Positions 1 through 8,018 of a stretch of DNA of 20,210 nt are shown one piece after another (the stretch's first letter is position 1; each line of letters opens with the position of its first letter). A model generated the notes under the pieces. That model worked only from the letters and a program-made list of their open reading frames with translations, had not been told where the DNA came from and did no database searches. A program made the position numbers and the translations under genes. The stretch is from Desulfobacter sp. (GTDB taxonomy: Bacteria > Desulfobacterota > Desulfobacteria > Desulfobacterales > Desulfobacteraceae). The stretch covers positions 1-20,210 of the forward strand of contig JAQYWJ010000013.1 of NCBI GenBank assembly GCA_030145005.1, given 5' to 3'.

Positions 1-4
1 CATA

Positions 5-34
5 ATGACAAAAAGCTGATGCCGACTTTGTCAT
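5..34. repeat. 8-bp inverted repeat at left edge
   Basis: Perfect arms ATGACAAA (5-12) and TTTGTCAT (27-34) enclose a 14-nt spacer, about 80 bp upstream of the first gene. It could be an operator for the dgc genes or the remnant of an upstream terminator. There is no T-run after it, so a terminator role is not favoured. Nothing else in bases 1-111 is recognisable. Confidence 0.35.
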
Positions 35-111
35 AAAGCGTTTGCTGATTAACGAACATCACCTTTACAAGGCCCTGATGCAACCATAACAAAGATGTCA
101 TTTGAAATCAT

Positions 112-1179
112 ATGAAAATAAAAAAAGTAACTGTTTTTAGGGAAAACCTGGAGCTGACACGGCCTTACACCATTGCCTATGAAACCTTCACCCATGTGGA
201 AAATTTGTTTGTTCAGCTTGAAACAGACACAGGGCTTATGGGCATCGGGGCAGGTTCCCCGGCCGAAGATGTTACCGGTGAAAGCGTTGATGCCTGTGAG
301 AAGGCGTTAACCGAACAGGCATGTACCCTTTTTGAAGGCATGGATCTGGCAGATGCCGTTTCCCGGCTTAAAGCCATGGAAACAAAGATGGCGGCAACGC
401 CTGCAGCCATGGCAGCCATGGATATTGCCCTGCATGATCTCATCGGCAAGGCCCTGGATCGCCCCTTGGTGGATATCCTGGGACGTGTACACACCGCCAT
501 GCCTACATCCATCACCATTGGCATCAAAAGTCTTGACGAGATGCTGGCCGAAGCGGACGAATATACCGGCCGGGGATTCAAGATTCTTAAGGTAAAAACA
601 GGCATGGATGTGGAGGATGACATTGAGCGGGTCTGCCGCCTCAAGGCGCACGTCAGTGCAGATGTTCGCATCCGGGTGGACGCCAACCAGGGATACAGCC
701 TGGATCAGTACAAAAAATTTCTGGCAGGGACGCGCGACATGAATTTAGAATTTGTGGAGCAACCCCTCCATGTGGACCAGACAGCGGCCATGGCAGATCT
801 GTCTGAAGATGATCGGAATTTTTCCATGGCTGACGAGAGCCTGCATAAACCTGCCGACGCCTATGCCTTGATTCATCCGCCCCAGCCTTTTGGGCTGTTC
901 AACATCAAACTGATGAAATGCGGCGGCATTGCCCCGGGCCTTGAAATTGCCAGGATCGCCCGGCACTGCGGCATCGGACTGATGTGGGGGTGTATGGACG
1001 AAAGTATTGCAAGCATTGCCGCAGCCCTGCATGCCGCCTTTGCAAGCCCCGCCACCCGGTACCTGGATCTTGACGGTAGTCTGGATCTTGCCAAAGATAT
1101 GGTGGATCAGGGATTTATTATTGAAAACGGACTGATGCGCCTGACAGACCGGCCGGGATTAGGCGTTCGCATCCTTTAA
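112..1179 (+). CDS. dgcA: N-acetyl-D-glutamate racemase / dipeptide epimerase DgcA (enolase superfamily)
   Basis: A 355-residue cytosolic enzyme of the mandelate racemase/muconate-lactonizing subgroup. The catalytic set is visible in order: the KxK lysines K160 and K162 (ILKVKTG), metal ligands D190 (RVDANQGY), E216 (FVEQPL) and D241 (MADES), the second-half lysine K266 (NIKLMKCGG), and a CMDES motif near residue 297. This subgroup includes L-Ala-D/L-Glu epimerases. Next to a DUF1611 gene (26 nt downstream) it matches the DgcA-DgcN pair described in marine bacteria, in which DgcN acetylates D-glutamate and DgcA converts N-acetyl-D-Glu to N-acetyl-L-Glu. The chosen ATG has only a poor Shine-Dalgarno sequence, but no better in-frame start exists. 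Cleavage-product (murein dipeptide) epimerisation is the main alternative role. Confidence 0.85.
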   Translation: MKIKKVTVFRENLELTRPYTIAYETFTHVENLFVQLETDTGLMGIGAGSPAEDVTGESVDACEKALTEQACTLFEGMDLADAVSRLKAMETKMAATPAAMAAMDIALHDLIGKALDRPLVDILGRVHTAMPTSITIGIKSLDEMLAEADEYTGRGFKILKVKTGMDVEDDIERVCRLKAHVSADVRIRVDANQGYSLDQYKKFLAGTRDMNLEFVEQPLHVDQTAAMADLSEDDRNFSMADESLHKPADAYALIHPPQPFGLFNIKLMKCGGIAPGLEIARIARHCGIGLMWGCMDESIASIAAALHAAFASPATRYLDLDGSLDLAKDMVDQGFIIENGLMRLTDRPGLGVRIL

Positions 1180-1205
1180 CAATTAAATAAAAAAGAGCAG
1201 ACACC

Positions 1206-2300
1206 ATGAACCAAACCCAGATAGAAAATAATCCCCAGACCTATATGGGAACCGCCGTGGTCCTGACCAAGGGACTGTTCCACCGCCGTAATGCAAAAAC
1301 CGCCCACGGCCTTGTGCGGGGAACAGAACGGTTCAAAATTTTAGGCGTCATTGACGAGGTCAGTGCCGGAAAGGATGCAGGCGTTGTGCTGGACGGCGTT
1401 CAAAGGGATATTCCCATTTTCCCCAGTGTCCAGGCATTCACCGGCGCCACCGGCACAACCCCGGATTATGCGGTCATCGGAGTGGCCCTGTGCGGCGGAC
1501 GGCTGGATGAGGCCTGGCAGGCCCTTGTTCTGGATGTAATGTCCCAGGGAATTTGCATTGTCAACGGACTGCACATGCCATTGTCAGATATTCCCGCGTT
1601 CAAAGAGGCCGCTGAAAAATATAATGTTGAAATTATTGATTTCAGGCGCAGTAAACCCTTTGACCAGCTTAAATACTGGACCGGAAAAGCCTTTGACGTC
1701 ACCATTCCCAGGATCGCCGTATTGGGAACGGACTGTGCGTTGGGTAAACGCACCACCACCCGGATGCTCATGCAGATGTGCCGGTCAAACGGTATTAAGA
1801 CGGAATCTATTTTCACCGGGCAGACCGGCTGGCTCCAGGGCTCCCCTTACGGATTTATTCTGGATGCCACGCCCAATGATTTTGTAAGCGGCGAGCTTGA
1901 AGCAGCCATTGTCGAATGTGCAGAAAAATCTAATCCGGATCTCATGCTGTTAGAGGGTCAGTCTGCCCTCCGCAACCCATTAGGCCCCTGCGGCTCGGAA
2001 TTTATTGTGTCCGCCGATGCAAAGGGGGTGATCCTCCAGCATGCGCCTTTCAGAAAATTTTTTGACACGGCAGAGGCTTTTGGCTGTTGCCTGCCCACAG
2101 CCGAAGATGAGATCAAGCTGATTGAAATGTACGGGGCAAAAGTGATTGCCGTGACATTGAACGGCGAAGGCGGCAGCCGGGAAGACCTTGTCCGGTATGC
2201 ACAGCAACTGAAGGCAACCACGGAACTGCCGGTGCTCGATCCCCTAAACGATGCCCCGTCAACGCTTTTGCCGGTCATCAGGGCCTTCATCGACAATTAA
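1206..2300 (+). CDS. dgcN: D-glutamate N-acetyltransferase DgcN (DUF1611)
   Basis: 364 residues of the DUF1611 family. The N-terminal part (about 15-165) looks Rossmann-like, with a VIGVALCGGRL segment near 90. The C-terminal part has a P-loop, GTDCALGKRTT at 174-184, resembling the dethiobiotin-synthetase/MobB-type nucleotide-binding fold. Members next to a DgcA racemase have been shown to acetylate D-glutamate, so the pair would feed D-Glu (from peptidoglycan or racemised organic matter) into N-acetyl-L-Glu and then L-Glu. The gene follows dgcA by 26 nt on the same strand and is surely co-transcribed. The function is taken from the family and the pairing; I see no acetyl-CoA motif that proves it. 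Older annotations call it an NAD-dependent epimerase/dehydratase, which the P-loop does not support. Confidence 0.82.
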   Translation: MNQTQIENNPQTYMGTAVVLTKGLFHRRNAKTAHGLVRGTERFKILGVIDEVSAGKDAGVVLDGVQRDIPIFPSVQAFTGATGTTPDYAVIGVALCGGRLDEAWQALVLDVMSQGICIVNGLHMPLSDIPAFKEAAEKYNVEIIDFRRSKPFDQLKYWTGKAFDVTIPRIAVLGTDCALGKRTTTRMLMQMCRSNGIKTESIFTGQTGWLQGSPYGFILDATPNDFVSGELEAAIVECAEKSNPDLMLLEGQSALRNPLGPCGSEFIVSADAKGVILQHAPFRKFFDTAEAFGCCLPTAEDEIKLIEMYGAKVIAVTLNGEGGSREDLVRYAQQLKATTELPVLDPLNDAPSTLLPVIRAFIDN

Positions 2301-2331
2301 GTTGGAATAGTCCATGAATTTTTTGAATATC

Positions 2332-2361
2332 TTGACACGTAATTACCTGTTCAATTAGGAT
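2332..2361 (+). promoter_or_regulatory. Sigma-70-type promoter before the metal ABC operon
   Basis: A perfect -35 box TTGACA (2332-2337) is followed after 18 nt by TAGGAT (2356-2361), a 4/6 match to the -10 consensus. It starts 31 nt after the dgcN stop codon. Transcription would begin near 2368, giving a leader of about 128 nt before the binding-protein gene. Assigned by eye from the consensus only. Confidence 0.5.
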
Positions 2362-2418
2362 ACCTCAAACGCTGTTTGAATGCAGCACTAAGTAAGCTTT
2401 GCCATACATATAAACCCT

Positions 2419-2479
2419 AAGCCACGAAGGCATATAGACATCCTTTTTAAAAGGCGTCGGTTCTTTGCGGCTTTTTTTT
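2419..2479 (+). terminator. Terminator-like hairpin with T8, immediately before the ABC gene start (possible attenuator)
   Basis: Arms AAGCC (2419-2423) and GGCTT (2469-2473) pair; the stem continues through CGAAG/CTTTG-type pairs (2425-2430 with 2462-2467). Further pairs follow inside: GAC (2437-2439) with GTC (2456-2458), and CCTTT (2442-2446) with AAAGG (2450-2454). Eight T residues (2472-2479) follow the 3' arm. It ends 16 nt before the start codon at 2496 and 5 nt before the AAGGAG ribosome site. It could simply end dgcAN transcripts, but its position inside the leader of the next operon suggests attenuation or a riboswitch expression platform. Confidence 0.5.
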
Positions 2480-2495
2480 GTTTCAAGGAGTTAAG

Positions 2496-3599
2496 ATGAA
2501 GACAAAACTTGCATTGTTATGTGCCGGTCTGTTTCTGATCCTGGCTGTTTTTCCGGCAAATGCAAAAACCATTTTGGACAGCAGGGGTAAAACAGTGGCG
2601 GTACCGGATCAAATCAGCCGCATTATCTGCTCGGGTCCGGGTGCCTTGCGCCTGATCACCTATTTCAATGCCCAGGATCTGGTGATGGCTGTGGATGATA
2701 TGGAAACGGCCGGAAAAAAGTTTGATGCAAGACCCTATGCCATTGCCAATCCCCAGTACAAAAAATTGCCCGTGTTCGGGGAGTTCCGGGGCAACGACGA
2801 TCCTGAAAAAATTTTGGGTCTTTCAGCACAGCCCCAGGTCATTTTTAAGACATATGCCGGCATGGGCTATGACCCGGTTGAATTATCACAGAAAACAGGT
2901 GTCCCGGTGGTGGTGCTGGGATATGGCAATCTTGCCGTTCAAAGGGACATTATTTATAACAGTCTGCGGATCATCGGCCAGGTGCTGAACCGGGAAAAAC
3001 GGGCCGAGGCGTTGATCGGTTTTTTTGATAAGCAGATCGCTGAACTCAATCAGCGCACCGCATCCGTTGAAAACAAAAAAACGTGTTTTATTGGCGGCAT
3101 TGCACATAAAGGCCCCCATGGATTCCAGTCCACAGAGCCCAGTTATCCGCCCTTTGAGTTTGTGAATGCCGCCAATATCGCAAATGCGTCTGACGTCAAG
3201 GTGAAAAATTTGTCCCACTCAAGCTTTTCCAAAGAGAAACTGCTGGAAGAAAATCCCCAGGTTTTGTTTCTGGACCTTTCCACCCTGCAGATGGGGGACG
3301 GTCATAGCGGGCTTGATGAGCTGAAAACAGATCCCGTACTCCAGGCGCTGGATGCCGTTGCAAATGGCCGGGTTTACGGGGTGCTGCCCTATAACTGGTA
3401 TGCCCAAAATTTCGGTTCCATCCTGGCCGATGCCTGGTATGTGGGAAAAGTGCTTTATCCGGAGCAGTTTGAGGATGTTGACCCGGTCAAAAAAGCAGAT
3501 GAAATTTATGAATTTCTGCTATCTGCCAAAGTATATGCCGCCATGGATGCCCTGTTCCGGAACAAGGCATTCAAACCGGTTGATTTAGGGGTGAAATAA
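2496..3599 (+). CDS. Periplasmic substrate-binding protein of an iron/metal-chelate ABC transporter (COG0614 type)
   Basis: 367 residues. It starts with a classical Sec signal peptide (KTK, then a hydrophobic stretch, then ANA at about 21-23). The mature part has the type-III periplasmic binding layout: DSRGKTVAVPDQISRII at the start, a first lobe to about 160, a long connecting helix (RIIGQVLNREKRAEALIGFF) and a second lobe ending NWYAQNFGSILADAWYVGK...EIYEFLL. The family binds ferric siderophores, cobalamin, haem or, in MolA, molybdate; the ligand cannot be read from sequence. The ATG at 2496 is preferred over the upstream TTG at 2478 because AAGGAG at 2485-2490 sits 5 nt before it and the signal peptide begins there. 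It is followed by permease and ATPase genes. Confidence 0.85.
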   Translation: MKTKLALLCAGLFLILAVFPANAKTILDSRGKTVAVPDQISRIICSGPGALRLITYFNAQDLVMAVDDMETAGKKFDARPYAIANPQYKKLPVFGEFRGNDDPEKILGLSAQPQVIFKTYAGMGYDPVELSQKTGVPVVVLGYGNLAVQRDIIYNSLRIIGQVLNREKRAEALIGFFDKQIAELNQRTASVENKKTCFIGGIAHKGPHGFQSTEPSYPPFEFVNAANIANASDVKVKNLSHSSFSKEKLLEENPQVLFLDLSTLQMGDGHSGLDELKTDPVLQALDAVANGRVYGVLPYNWYAQNFGSILADAWYVGKVLYPEQFEDVDPVKKADEIYEFLLSAKVYAAMDALFRNKAFKPVDLGVK

Positions 3600-3604
3600 A
3601 GGAC

Positions 3605-4675
3605 ATGCACTTTGATCATGGTGCAGTACCTGATGCCTATATCGGGTATATTCGCAAAAAATCCTGGTTGCTTTTCGCCCTGTTCAGCCTGATGGCAATA
3701 CTGTTTCTCATCTCTTTGTGCAAAGGGGCCGTAAAACTTCCTTTGTCGGCTGTGGTGCAGACATTAATGCTGGATGCGCCGTCCCGAAAGGCAGATCTTA
3801 TCGTATGGAATATCCGGCTGCCCCAGATCGTCATCGCTATTTTAAGCGGGGCAGGCCTGGCCGTTTCCGGTGCCGTAATGCAGTCGGTATTGAAAAATCC
3901 TTTGGCCTCACCCTTTACCCTTGGCATTTCCCATGCGGCCGCATTTGGGGCGGCACTGTCCGTGATCATCATGGGGACCGGGGTGATGGCATCGTCTTCA
4001 GGTGATGCCGTGGCCATTTCAAGTCCGGTGATCACCGTGGCAACGGCATTTTCATTTTCCATTTTTACCGCGTTAATCATTATCTTTATCTCCGGCAAAA
4101 AAGGGGCCGCCCCCCAGGTCATGGTGCTTACCGGCGTGGCATTAGGCTCCCTTTTTACTGCCGGGACCATGCTGCTGCAGTTTTTTGCCGATGATGTACA
4201 GCTGGCTGCCATGGTGTTCTGGACCTTTGGGGACCTGGCCAGAGCAGACTGGAACGACATTGCACTGATCGCCCCGATTGTGCTGGTGCTGCTTGGTTTT
4301 TTTCTGGTAAAATCCCGGGACTACAACGGTATGGCAATGGGAGATGAGAGCGCCAAAGGCATTGGCATACGGGTGGAATGGGTCAGGCTTTCCGGCATGC
4401 TGGCCGCCTCTTTGATGACGGCTTTGATCATCAGCTTTGTGGGCATTATCAGTTTTGTGGGTCTGGCCGCCCCCCATATTGTGCGGCGCATCATCGGCGA
4501 CGACCACCGGTTCCTTTTGCCGGCATCCATTTTGACAGGGGCCTTGATTCTTCTGGCAGCAGATATGGTCGCCCGGCTGGTCATGTTGCCCCATGTGCTG
4601 CCGGTCTCTATTTTTACGGCATTTTTAGGGGCACCGGTTTTTATTTACCTCATTATTAAAGGCAATCCCAGATGA
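3605..4675 (+). CDS. FecCD-family ABC transporter permease (iron/metal chelate)
   Basis: 356 residues, polytopic, with a charged N-terminal tail (to about residue 20) and roughly nine to ten hydrophobic segments. Diagnostic FecCD/BtuC stretches include LIVWNIRLPQIVIAILSGAG (about 65-84), GAVMQSVLKNPLASPFTLGI (about 89-108), and the cytoplasmic coupling region GLAAPHIVRRIIGDDHRFLL with its arginine pair. It forms the homodimeric channel for the binding protein encoded 5 nt upstream. AAAGGA lies only one base from the ATG, an unusually short spacing, so translation may be coupled to the preceding gene. Its 3' end overlaps the ATPase gene by 4 nt (ATGA). Confidence 0.9.
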   Translation: MHFDHGAVPDAYIGYIRKKSWLLFALFSLMAILFLISLCKGAVKLPLSAVVQTLMLDAPSRKADLIVWNIRLPQIVIAILSGAGLAVSGAVMQSVLKNPLASPFTLGISHAAAFGAALSVIIMGTGVMASSSGDAVAISSPVITVATAFSFSIFTALIIIFISGKKGAAPQVMVLTGVALGSLFTAGTMLLQFFADDVQLAAMVFWTFGDLARADWNDIALIAPIVLVLLGFFLVKSRDYNGMAMGDESAKGIGIRVEWVRLSGMLAASLMTALIISFVGIISFVGLAAPHIVRRIIGDDHRFLLPASILTGALILLAADMVARLVMLPHVLPVSIFTAFLGAPVFIYLIIKGNPR

Positions 4676-5445
4676 TTTTGACAGTGAACCAGATTGATTT
4701 TAAGTATAAATCCGTTAAGATTCTTGAAGATATCAATTTTTCCATTCCCCGGGGTGAAATCACCGTAATATTAGGACCCAATGGCGTGGGAAAAACCACA
4801 TTACTCAAATGCCTCAATAAAATTTTAACCCCGTCAACGGGCCGGATTCATGTAAAAGATAAACCGTTGAAAGCCATGGATATCCGTCAGATTGCCAAAG
4901 AGATCAGCTATGTGGCCCAGTATAACGAAGCAGGCAAAATTACGGTGTTTGACGCCGTCCTTATGGGGCGTTACCCCCATATCCGGTTTACAGCCGGCAA
5001 AGAAGACTTAAAAAAAGTCGGGTCGGTGTTAACGCATCTGAACCTGTCACACATGGCCCTTAAAAATCTGTACGAACTTTCCGGCGGGGAACTGCAGCAA
5101 GTGGCCATTGCCAGGGCCCTGGTCCAGGAAACCGATATCCTGCTGCTGGATGAACCCACCTCCAGCCTGGACTTAAAAAACCAGACCCGGATTCTAAGTC
5201 TTGTCCGGCATATTGTACAGGACCATAACCTTGCGGTGATCATGACCATGCATGACCTGAACTCGGCGCTACGGTATGCAGATCAGTATATCTGCTTAAA
5301 AAACCACACAGTGTTCGGGGCAGGAAAAATTGAAGAGATCCGGTCAGATCTGCTTACAAAGGTGTACGGACTGCCGGTTGAAATTATCCGGCATAAGGGC
5401 TACCCCCTGGTGGTGCCGGTTGAAGACGCTTCCAAAGCGGCCTGA
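4672..5445 (+). CDS. ABC transporter ATP-binding protein, FepC/BtuD type
   Basis: 257 residues. Complete ABC ATPase motifs: Walker A GPNGVGKTT at 35-43, Q-loop Q83 (VAQYN), signature LSGGELQQ at 136-143, Walker B ILLLDEP at 156-162 and switch histidine H194 (MTMHDLNSAL). The FepC-like segment DAVLMGRYPH (94-103) fits a chelate importer. It overlaps the permease by an ATGA junction, so the three genes form one translationally coupled operon. After the stop, 58 nt separate it from the convergently oriented class-III PLP enzyme gene; I see no strong terminator there, only a short TGGG/CCCA stem at 5482-5494. Confidence 0.92.
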   Translation: MILTVNQIDFKYKSVKILEDINFSIPRGEITVILGPNGVGKTTLLKCLNKILTPSTGRIHVKDKPLKAMDIRQIAKEISYVAQYNEAGKITVFDAVLMGRYPHIRFTAGKEDLKKVGSVLTHLNLSHMALKNLYELSGGELQQVAIARALVQETDILLLDEPTSSLDLKNQTRILSLVRHIVQDHNLAVIMTMHDLNSALRYADQYICLKNHTVFGAGKIEEIRSDLLTKVYGLPVEIIRHKGYPLVVPVEDASKAA

Positions 5446-5503
5446 GGATGAGTCAACTTGCCCAGCGGATGTTTTGGTAAATGGGTAATTCCCACAAATT
5501 TGT

Positions 5504-6835
5504 TCAGATAAGCGTATCAAGGCCTTGTGCCAGGTTGTCCAGGAAAATATCCGCCTCCTTTATAGAAAGACACAGCGGCGGCCTCAGTTTAAGGGTGTTT
5601 CCGTACTTGCCTGCGGCGCCGATGAGGATATGGCGGTGTTTCAGGGTGTTGATCAAATCCGTGGCAAGCGTGGGGTCGGGTCTGTCCGGGTCGCCGTCAG
5701 TACACAGGTCCACACCGATGAACAGACCGGTGCCTCTGATATCACTGATTTGGAGATATTTTTCCCGGATTGCATTCAATCCGGCCATGACATGGCTGCC
5801 CACCAGGAGCGCATTTTCCATGAGACCGTCTTCTTTTATAATATCGAGTACAGCCTGTCCTGCCGCCGCAGCCAATGGGTTACCGCCAAAGGTATTGAAG
5901 TAGCCGACGTGTTCGCAGAAGCGCTTAACATCTGATGATTTTGCGGCCACGCCTGCCATGGGGAAGCCATTGCCCATGGGTTTGCCCATGGTCACAAGAT
6001 CCGGCAACACATTGTGGCGTTGAAATCCCCACATATGGGTGCCGGTCCTGGCAAACCCGGGCTGAACTTCGTCGGCAATAAATAGTCCTCCGGCGTTTTT
6101 TATCACTGCCACCGCTTCGGATAGAAATCCGGGTGGGTCACTGAGCACACCGTCGCTGGAGAAAATGGAGTCACAGATCAAACCGGCGCATCCATAACCT
6201 CTGTTCTCAAGCTCATCCACTGCCCCTTTTATGGCCTCAGCAAATCCTTTTCCAAGATCTTCTCCGTAGATGGTTGAAAAAGGGGCCGGAACCGCAATTA
6301 CATGATCGGGCAGAGGATCTTTTTTCAGGGCTGCCGGGGAGATGTGGGTTACCGCCAGGGTATTGCCGTGATAGGCGGTTTCCGTGACGATGAATCCGCG
6401 GTTGCCGCTGCGCTGCATGGCAATTCTTAATGCGAGGTCATTGGCCTCGCTGCCGGTGCAGCACAGAAGAATATTATCAAGATCGTCGGGGAAGGTTTTC
6501 TTAAGTGCGTCCAGATAGTCGTCCACCACCCGGGACAGATACCGGGTGTTGATGTTGAGCTTGGCCGCTTGTTTGCTGATTGCCTCAACCACCCTGGGGT
6601 GGGTGTGGCCCACAGACGGCACATTGTTGTAAAAATCAAGGTATTCGGTTCCGTCGCTTGCCACCAGCCTGGCCCCGTGTCCTCCGATCATTTCAATGGG
6701 GGTGCGATAGAACAGCACGGATGCTGCGCCGAAATTTTTAAGCCGTCGGGAAAGAAGCGAACCGCTGTTCATGGTCTGGGCCGAGTCCTGGGAAAAAGCA
6801 TTCATGTCAAGGATTTGTCTGATTTTAGGTTTCAT
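5504..6835 (-). CDS. Class-III PLP-dependent enzyme, probable amino-alcohol-phosphate phospho-lyase (or aminotransferase)
   Basis: 443 residues, fold type I. Visible motifs: NNVPSVGHTHPRVV (70-83), LNINTRYL (93-100), phosphate-binding GSEAND (128-133), AYHG (154-157), PLP-nitrogen-binding ADEVQ (254-258), and the Schiff-base lysine K285 in TMGKPMGNG (282-290). The combination of NNV-VGH-HP, LN-N-R-L and VTMGKPMGNG is, from memory, closer to the vertebrate phospho-lyases ETNPPL and PHYKPL (phosphoethanolamine and 5-phosphohydroxylysine) than to GABA or ornithine aminotransferases. It is transcribed after an APH-fold kinase with a 9-nt gap, which supports a kinase plus lyase pair. An ordinary omega-aminotransferase remains possible; residue-level distinction needs an alignment. 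The N-terminal 20-30 residues before SLLSRRLKNFG look variable. Confidence 0.8.
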   Translation of the reverse strand: MKPKIRQILDMNAFSQDSAQTMNSGSLLSRRLKNFGAASVLFYRTPIEMIGGHGARLVASDGTEYLDFYNNVPSVGHTHPRVVEAISKQAAKLNINTRYLSRVVDDYLDALKKTFPDDLDNILLCCTGSEANDLALRIAMQRSGNRGFIVTETAYHGNTLAVTHISPAALKKDPLPDHVIAVPAPFSTIYGEDLGKGFAEAIKGAVDELENRGYGCAGLICDSIFSSDGVLSDPPGFLSEAVAVIKNAGGLFIADEVQPGFARTGTHMWGFQRHNVLPDLVTMGKPMGNGFPMAGVAAKSSDVKRFCEHVGYFNTFGGNPLAAAAGQAVLDIIKEDGLMENALLVGSHVMAGLNAIREKYLQISDIRGTGLFIGVDLCTDGDPDRPDPTLATDLINTLKHRHILIGAAGKYGNTLKLRPPLCLSIKEADIFLDNLAQGLDTLI

Positions 6836-6844
6836 TTCGATGCC

Positions 6845-7849
6845 TTACGCAAATATGGTGGAGGTGTTCAGGTACGTCTGTGCCAGACGAACGGTTCCTT
6901 GGGTGTAAGCTTCGCCCAGTTCCCGAGCGGTTTCGGTTTCAGCATGGCTGGCCAGCCACGCTGTGAGCAGCATGCGCCGGAGCATGATAAACATGGGGAT
7001 GGCCTGTTCCTCTTCCGGGGGAAGATATACCACTGAGCGGTAACCCTTGATCCAGCTGTTTTTTAGATCGGGTATCTGTTTGTCTTCTTCCATAAAGCTG
7101 ATGGCCGCGGCAAAATCATACATGAACCAACTATAGCCGCAGTCGTCAAAATCAATCACGCTGAGCCCGTCTTCGCTCACTAGAAGGTTTGCCGGCCGCA
7201 GGTCGGCATGGACCAGACCGAACCGATCCGCGTCACTGCCATAGGCCGCAAGTTTTTGATCCAAAAGGGCTGCGGTCTGTTCCAGAAGGTGTTTGCCTTT
7301 ATCGTCAAGGCCCATGGCATCACGCCAATCCCCCCACAAAGGCCACCGGCCCAGCATGCTGTCAAAATCCCACACCTTTCGTTTGAATCCCACCGGGGTG
7401 GCCCATCCTTTAACATGCTCATGAAGTCGTGCAGTAACACTGCCCAGGGTATAAAAGTCCGTTTTTAAATCCTTCTCCGGGGCCGGCTCATGGCCCGCCA
7501 GAAACTCAAATCCAACCACCAGGCGATCAACCCCTTGGTGCTGAAAGCAGGCAATTCTGCCGCCGGAAAAAAGGTCAAGGGGGGCTGCCGTTCTAACAAT
7601 TTTTTGTTCCCGAAGGCTGTCGATCCAAATCAGTTCGGATTCAATCTCCTGCCGGGTGTGATAGTCGGGACGGTGGACCCTGAGTATGATCTTTTTGTCG
7701 TTTTGGGGATCTTTTGCCACAAATGTGGCATTTTCCGAAATATTCAAAAGCGAAACAACGCCGGTTTCGGGCATCCCCCATTCATGGAGCAGCCCCTGAA
7801 CCCCATGCTTCATGGCCTCAAGAAATGATTCATTATAGGTTTTTGTCAT
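6845..7849 (-). CDS. APH-family phosphotransferase (hydroxylysine/ethanolamine/homoserine kinase-like)
   Basis: 334 residues from the chosen ATG at 7849. Aminoglycoside phosphotransferase/choline-kinase fold: catalytic loop HADLRPANLL with H214, D216 and N221, followed by the metal-binding VIDFDDCG (D233/D235). The N-terminal lobe carries IILRVHRP near residue 55, as expected for the ATP-binding lysine/arginine strand. The family includes homoserine, choline and hydroxylysine kinases; pairing with a phospho-lyase-like PLP enzyme argues for a small amino alcohol rather than an antibiotic. An in-frame TTG at 7855 was rejected: GGAG (plus-strand 7858-7861) is 8 nt from the ATG but only 2 nt from the TTG. 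First gene of a two-gene minus-strand operon, divergent from the ABC operon. Confidence 0.82.
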   Translation of the reverse strand: MTKTYNESFLEAMKHGVQGLLHEWGMPETGVVSLLNISENATFVAKDPQNDKKIILRVHRPDYHTRQEIESELIWIDSLREQKIVRTAAPLDLFSGGRIACFQHQGVDRLVVGFEFLAGHEPAPEKDLKTDFYTLGSVTARLHEHVKGWATPVGFKRKVWDFDSMLGRWPLWGDWRDAMGLDDKGKHLLEQTAALLDQKLAAYGSDADRFGLVHADLRPANLLVSEDGLSVIDFDDCGYSWFMYDFAAAISFMEEDKQIPDLKNSWIKGYRSVVYLPPEEEQAIPMFIMLRRMLLTAWLASHAETETARELGEAYTQGTVRLAQTYLNTSTIFA

Positions 7850-7918
7850 GTTCAAAACTCCGGGTGTTATGGGTTTGTCTGTTACGCAATTTGGATTTTA
7901 ACGCATCCAGCTTATTTG

Positions 7919-7946
7919 ATAATACAGATTTTTAGTTGATTATCAA
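7919..7946 (-). promoter_or_regulatory. Sigma-70-type promoter for the kinase/phospho-lyase operon
   Basis: Read on the minus strand: -35 TTGATA (plus-strand 7941-7946; 5/6), 16-nt spacer, -10 TATTAT (plus-strand 7919-7924; 5/6). Transcription would start near 7912, leaving about 62 nt before the ATG at 7849. The -35 box lies on the inner left arm and the -10 box touches the outer left arm of the dyad at 7924-8000. Confidence 0.55.
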
Positions 7947-8000
7947 GGAAATAATTCTTTGAAAACAAAATTTTTCCTTGATTTTAATAAAAAAATCTGT
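7924..8000. promoter_or_regulatory. Two nested inverted repeats with a common centre, candidate operator
   Basis: Outer arms ACAGATTTTT (7924-7933) and AAAAATCTGT (7991-8000) are a perfect 10-bp inverted repeat. Inner arms ATCAAGGAAA (7942-7951) and TTTCCTTGAT (7973-7982) are another perfect 10-bp inverted repeat. Both have the same centre, position 7962. The arms cover the minus-strand promoter and lie just upstream of the plus-strand promoter. This geometry fits cooperative binding of a regulator with two dimers or a tetramer controlling both divergent operons. The DeoR-type protein encoded at 13328 is a candidate, by inference only. Confidence 0.6.
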
Positions 8001-8018
8001 GAATCTGAAGAAAATTAA

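Noticed and set aside
1..89. Short peptide frames at the left edge (one ending TAA at 34-36, another ending TAA at 87-89) that might be the tail of an upstream gene
   Set aside because: Too short to judge; the longer one is preceded by in-frame TAA and TGA codons within the window, and neither is recognisable.
2478..2495. Upstream TTG start for the metal-binding protein gene
   Set aside because: It overlaps the T-run and ribosome site, and would put extra residues before a well-formed signal peptide that begins at 2496.
2496..2570. Lipoprotein signal at the LALLCAG cysteine of the metal-binding protein
   Set aside because: The residue before the cysteine is Leu, not Gly/Ala/Ser, and the cysteine lies in the middle of the hydrophobic core; an ordinary cleavage site after ANA fits better.
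3637..4260. Long antisense open frame (207 codons) opposite the FecCD permease, and similar ones opposite gcdA (15836-16648) and the DeoR gene (13331-13993)
   Set aside because: They mirror strongly conserved genes on the plus strand, have no ribosome sites and show no recognisable family; they are products of codon composition.
5446..5503. Terminator between the convergent ABC ATPase and PLP-enzyme genes
   Set aside because: Only a 4-bp TGGG/CCCA stem without a T-run is visible.
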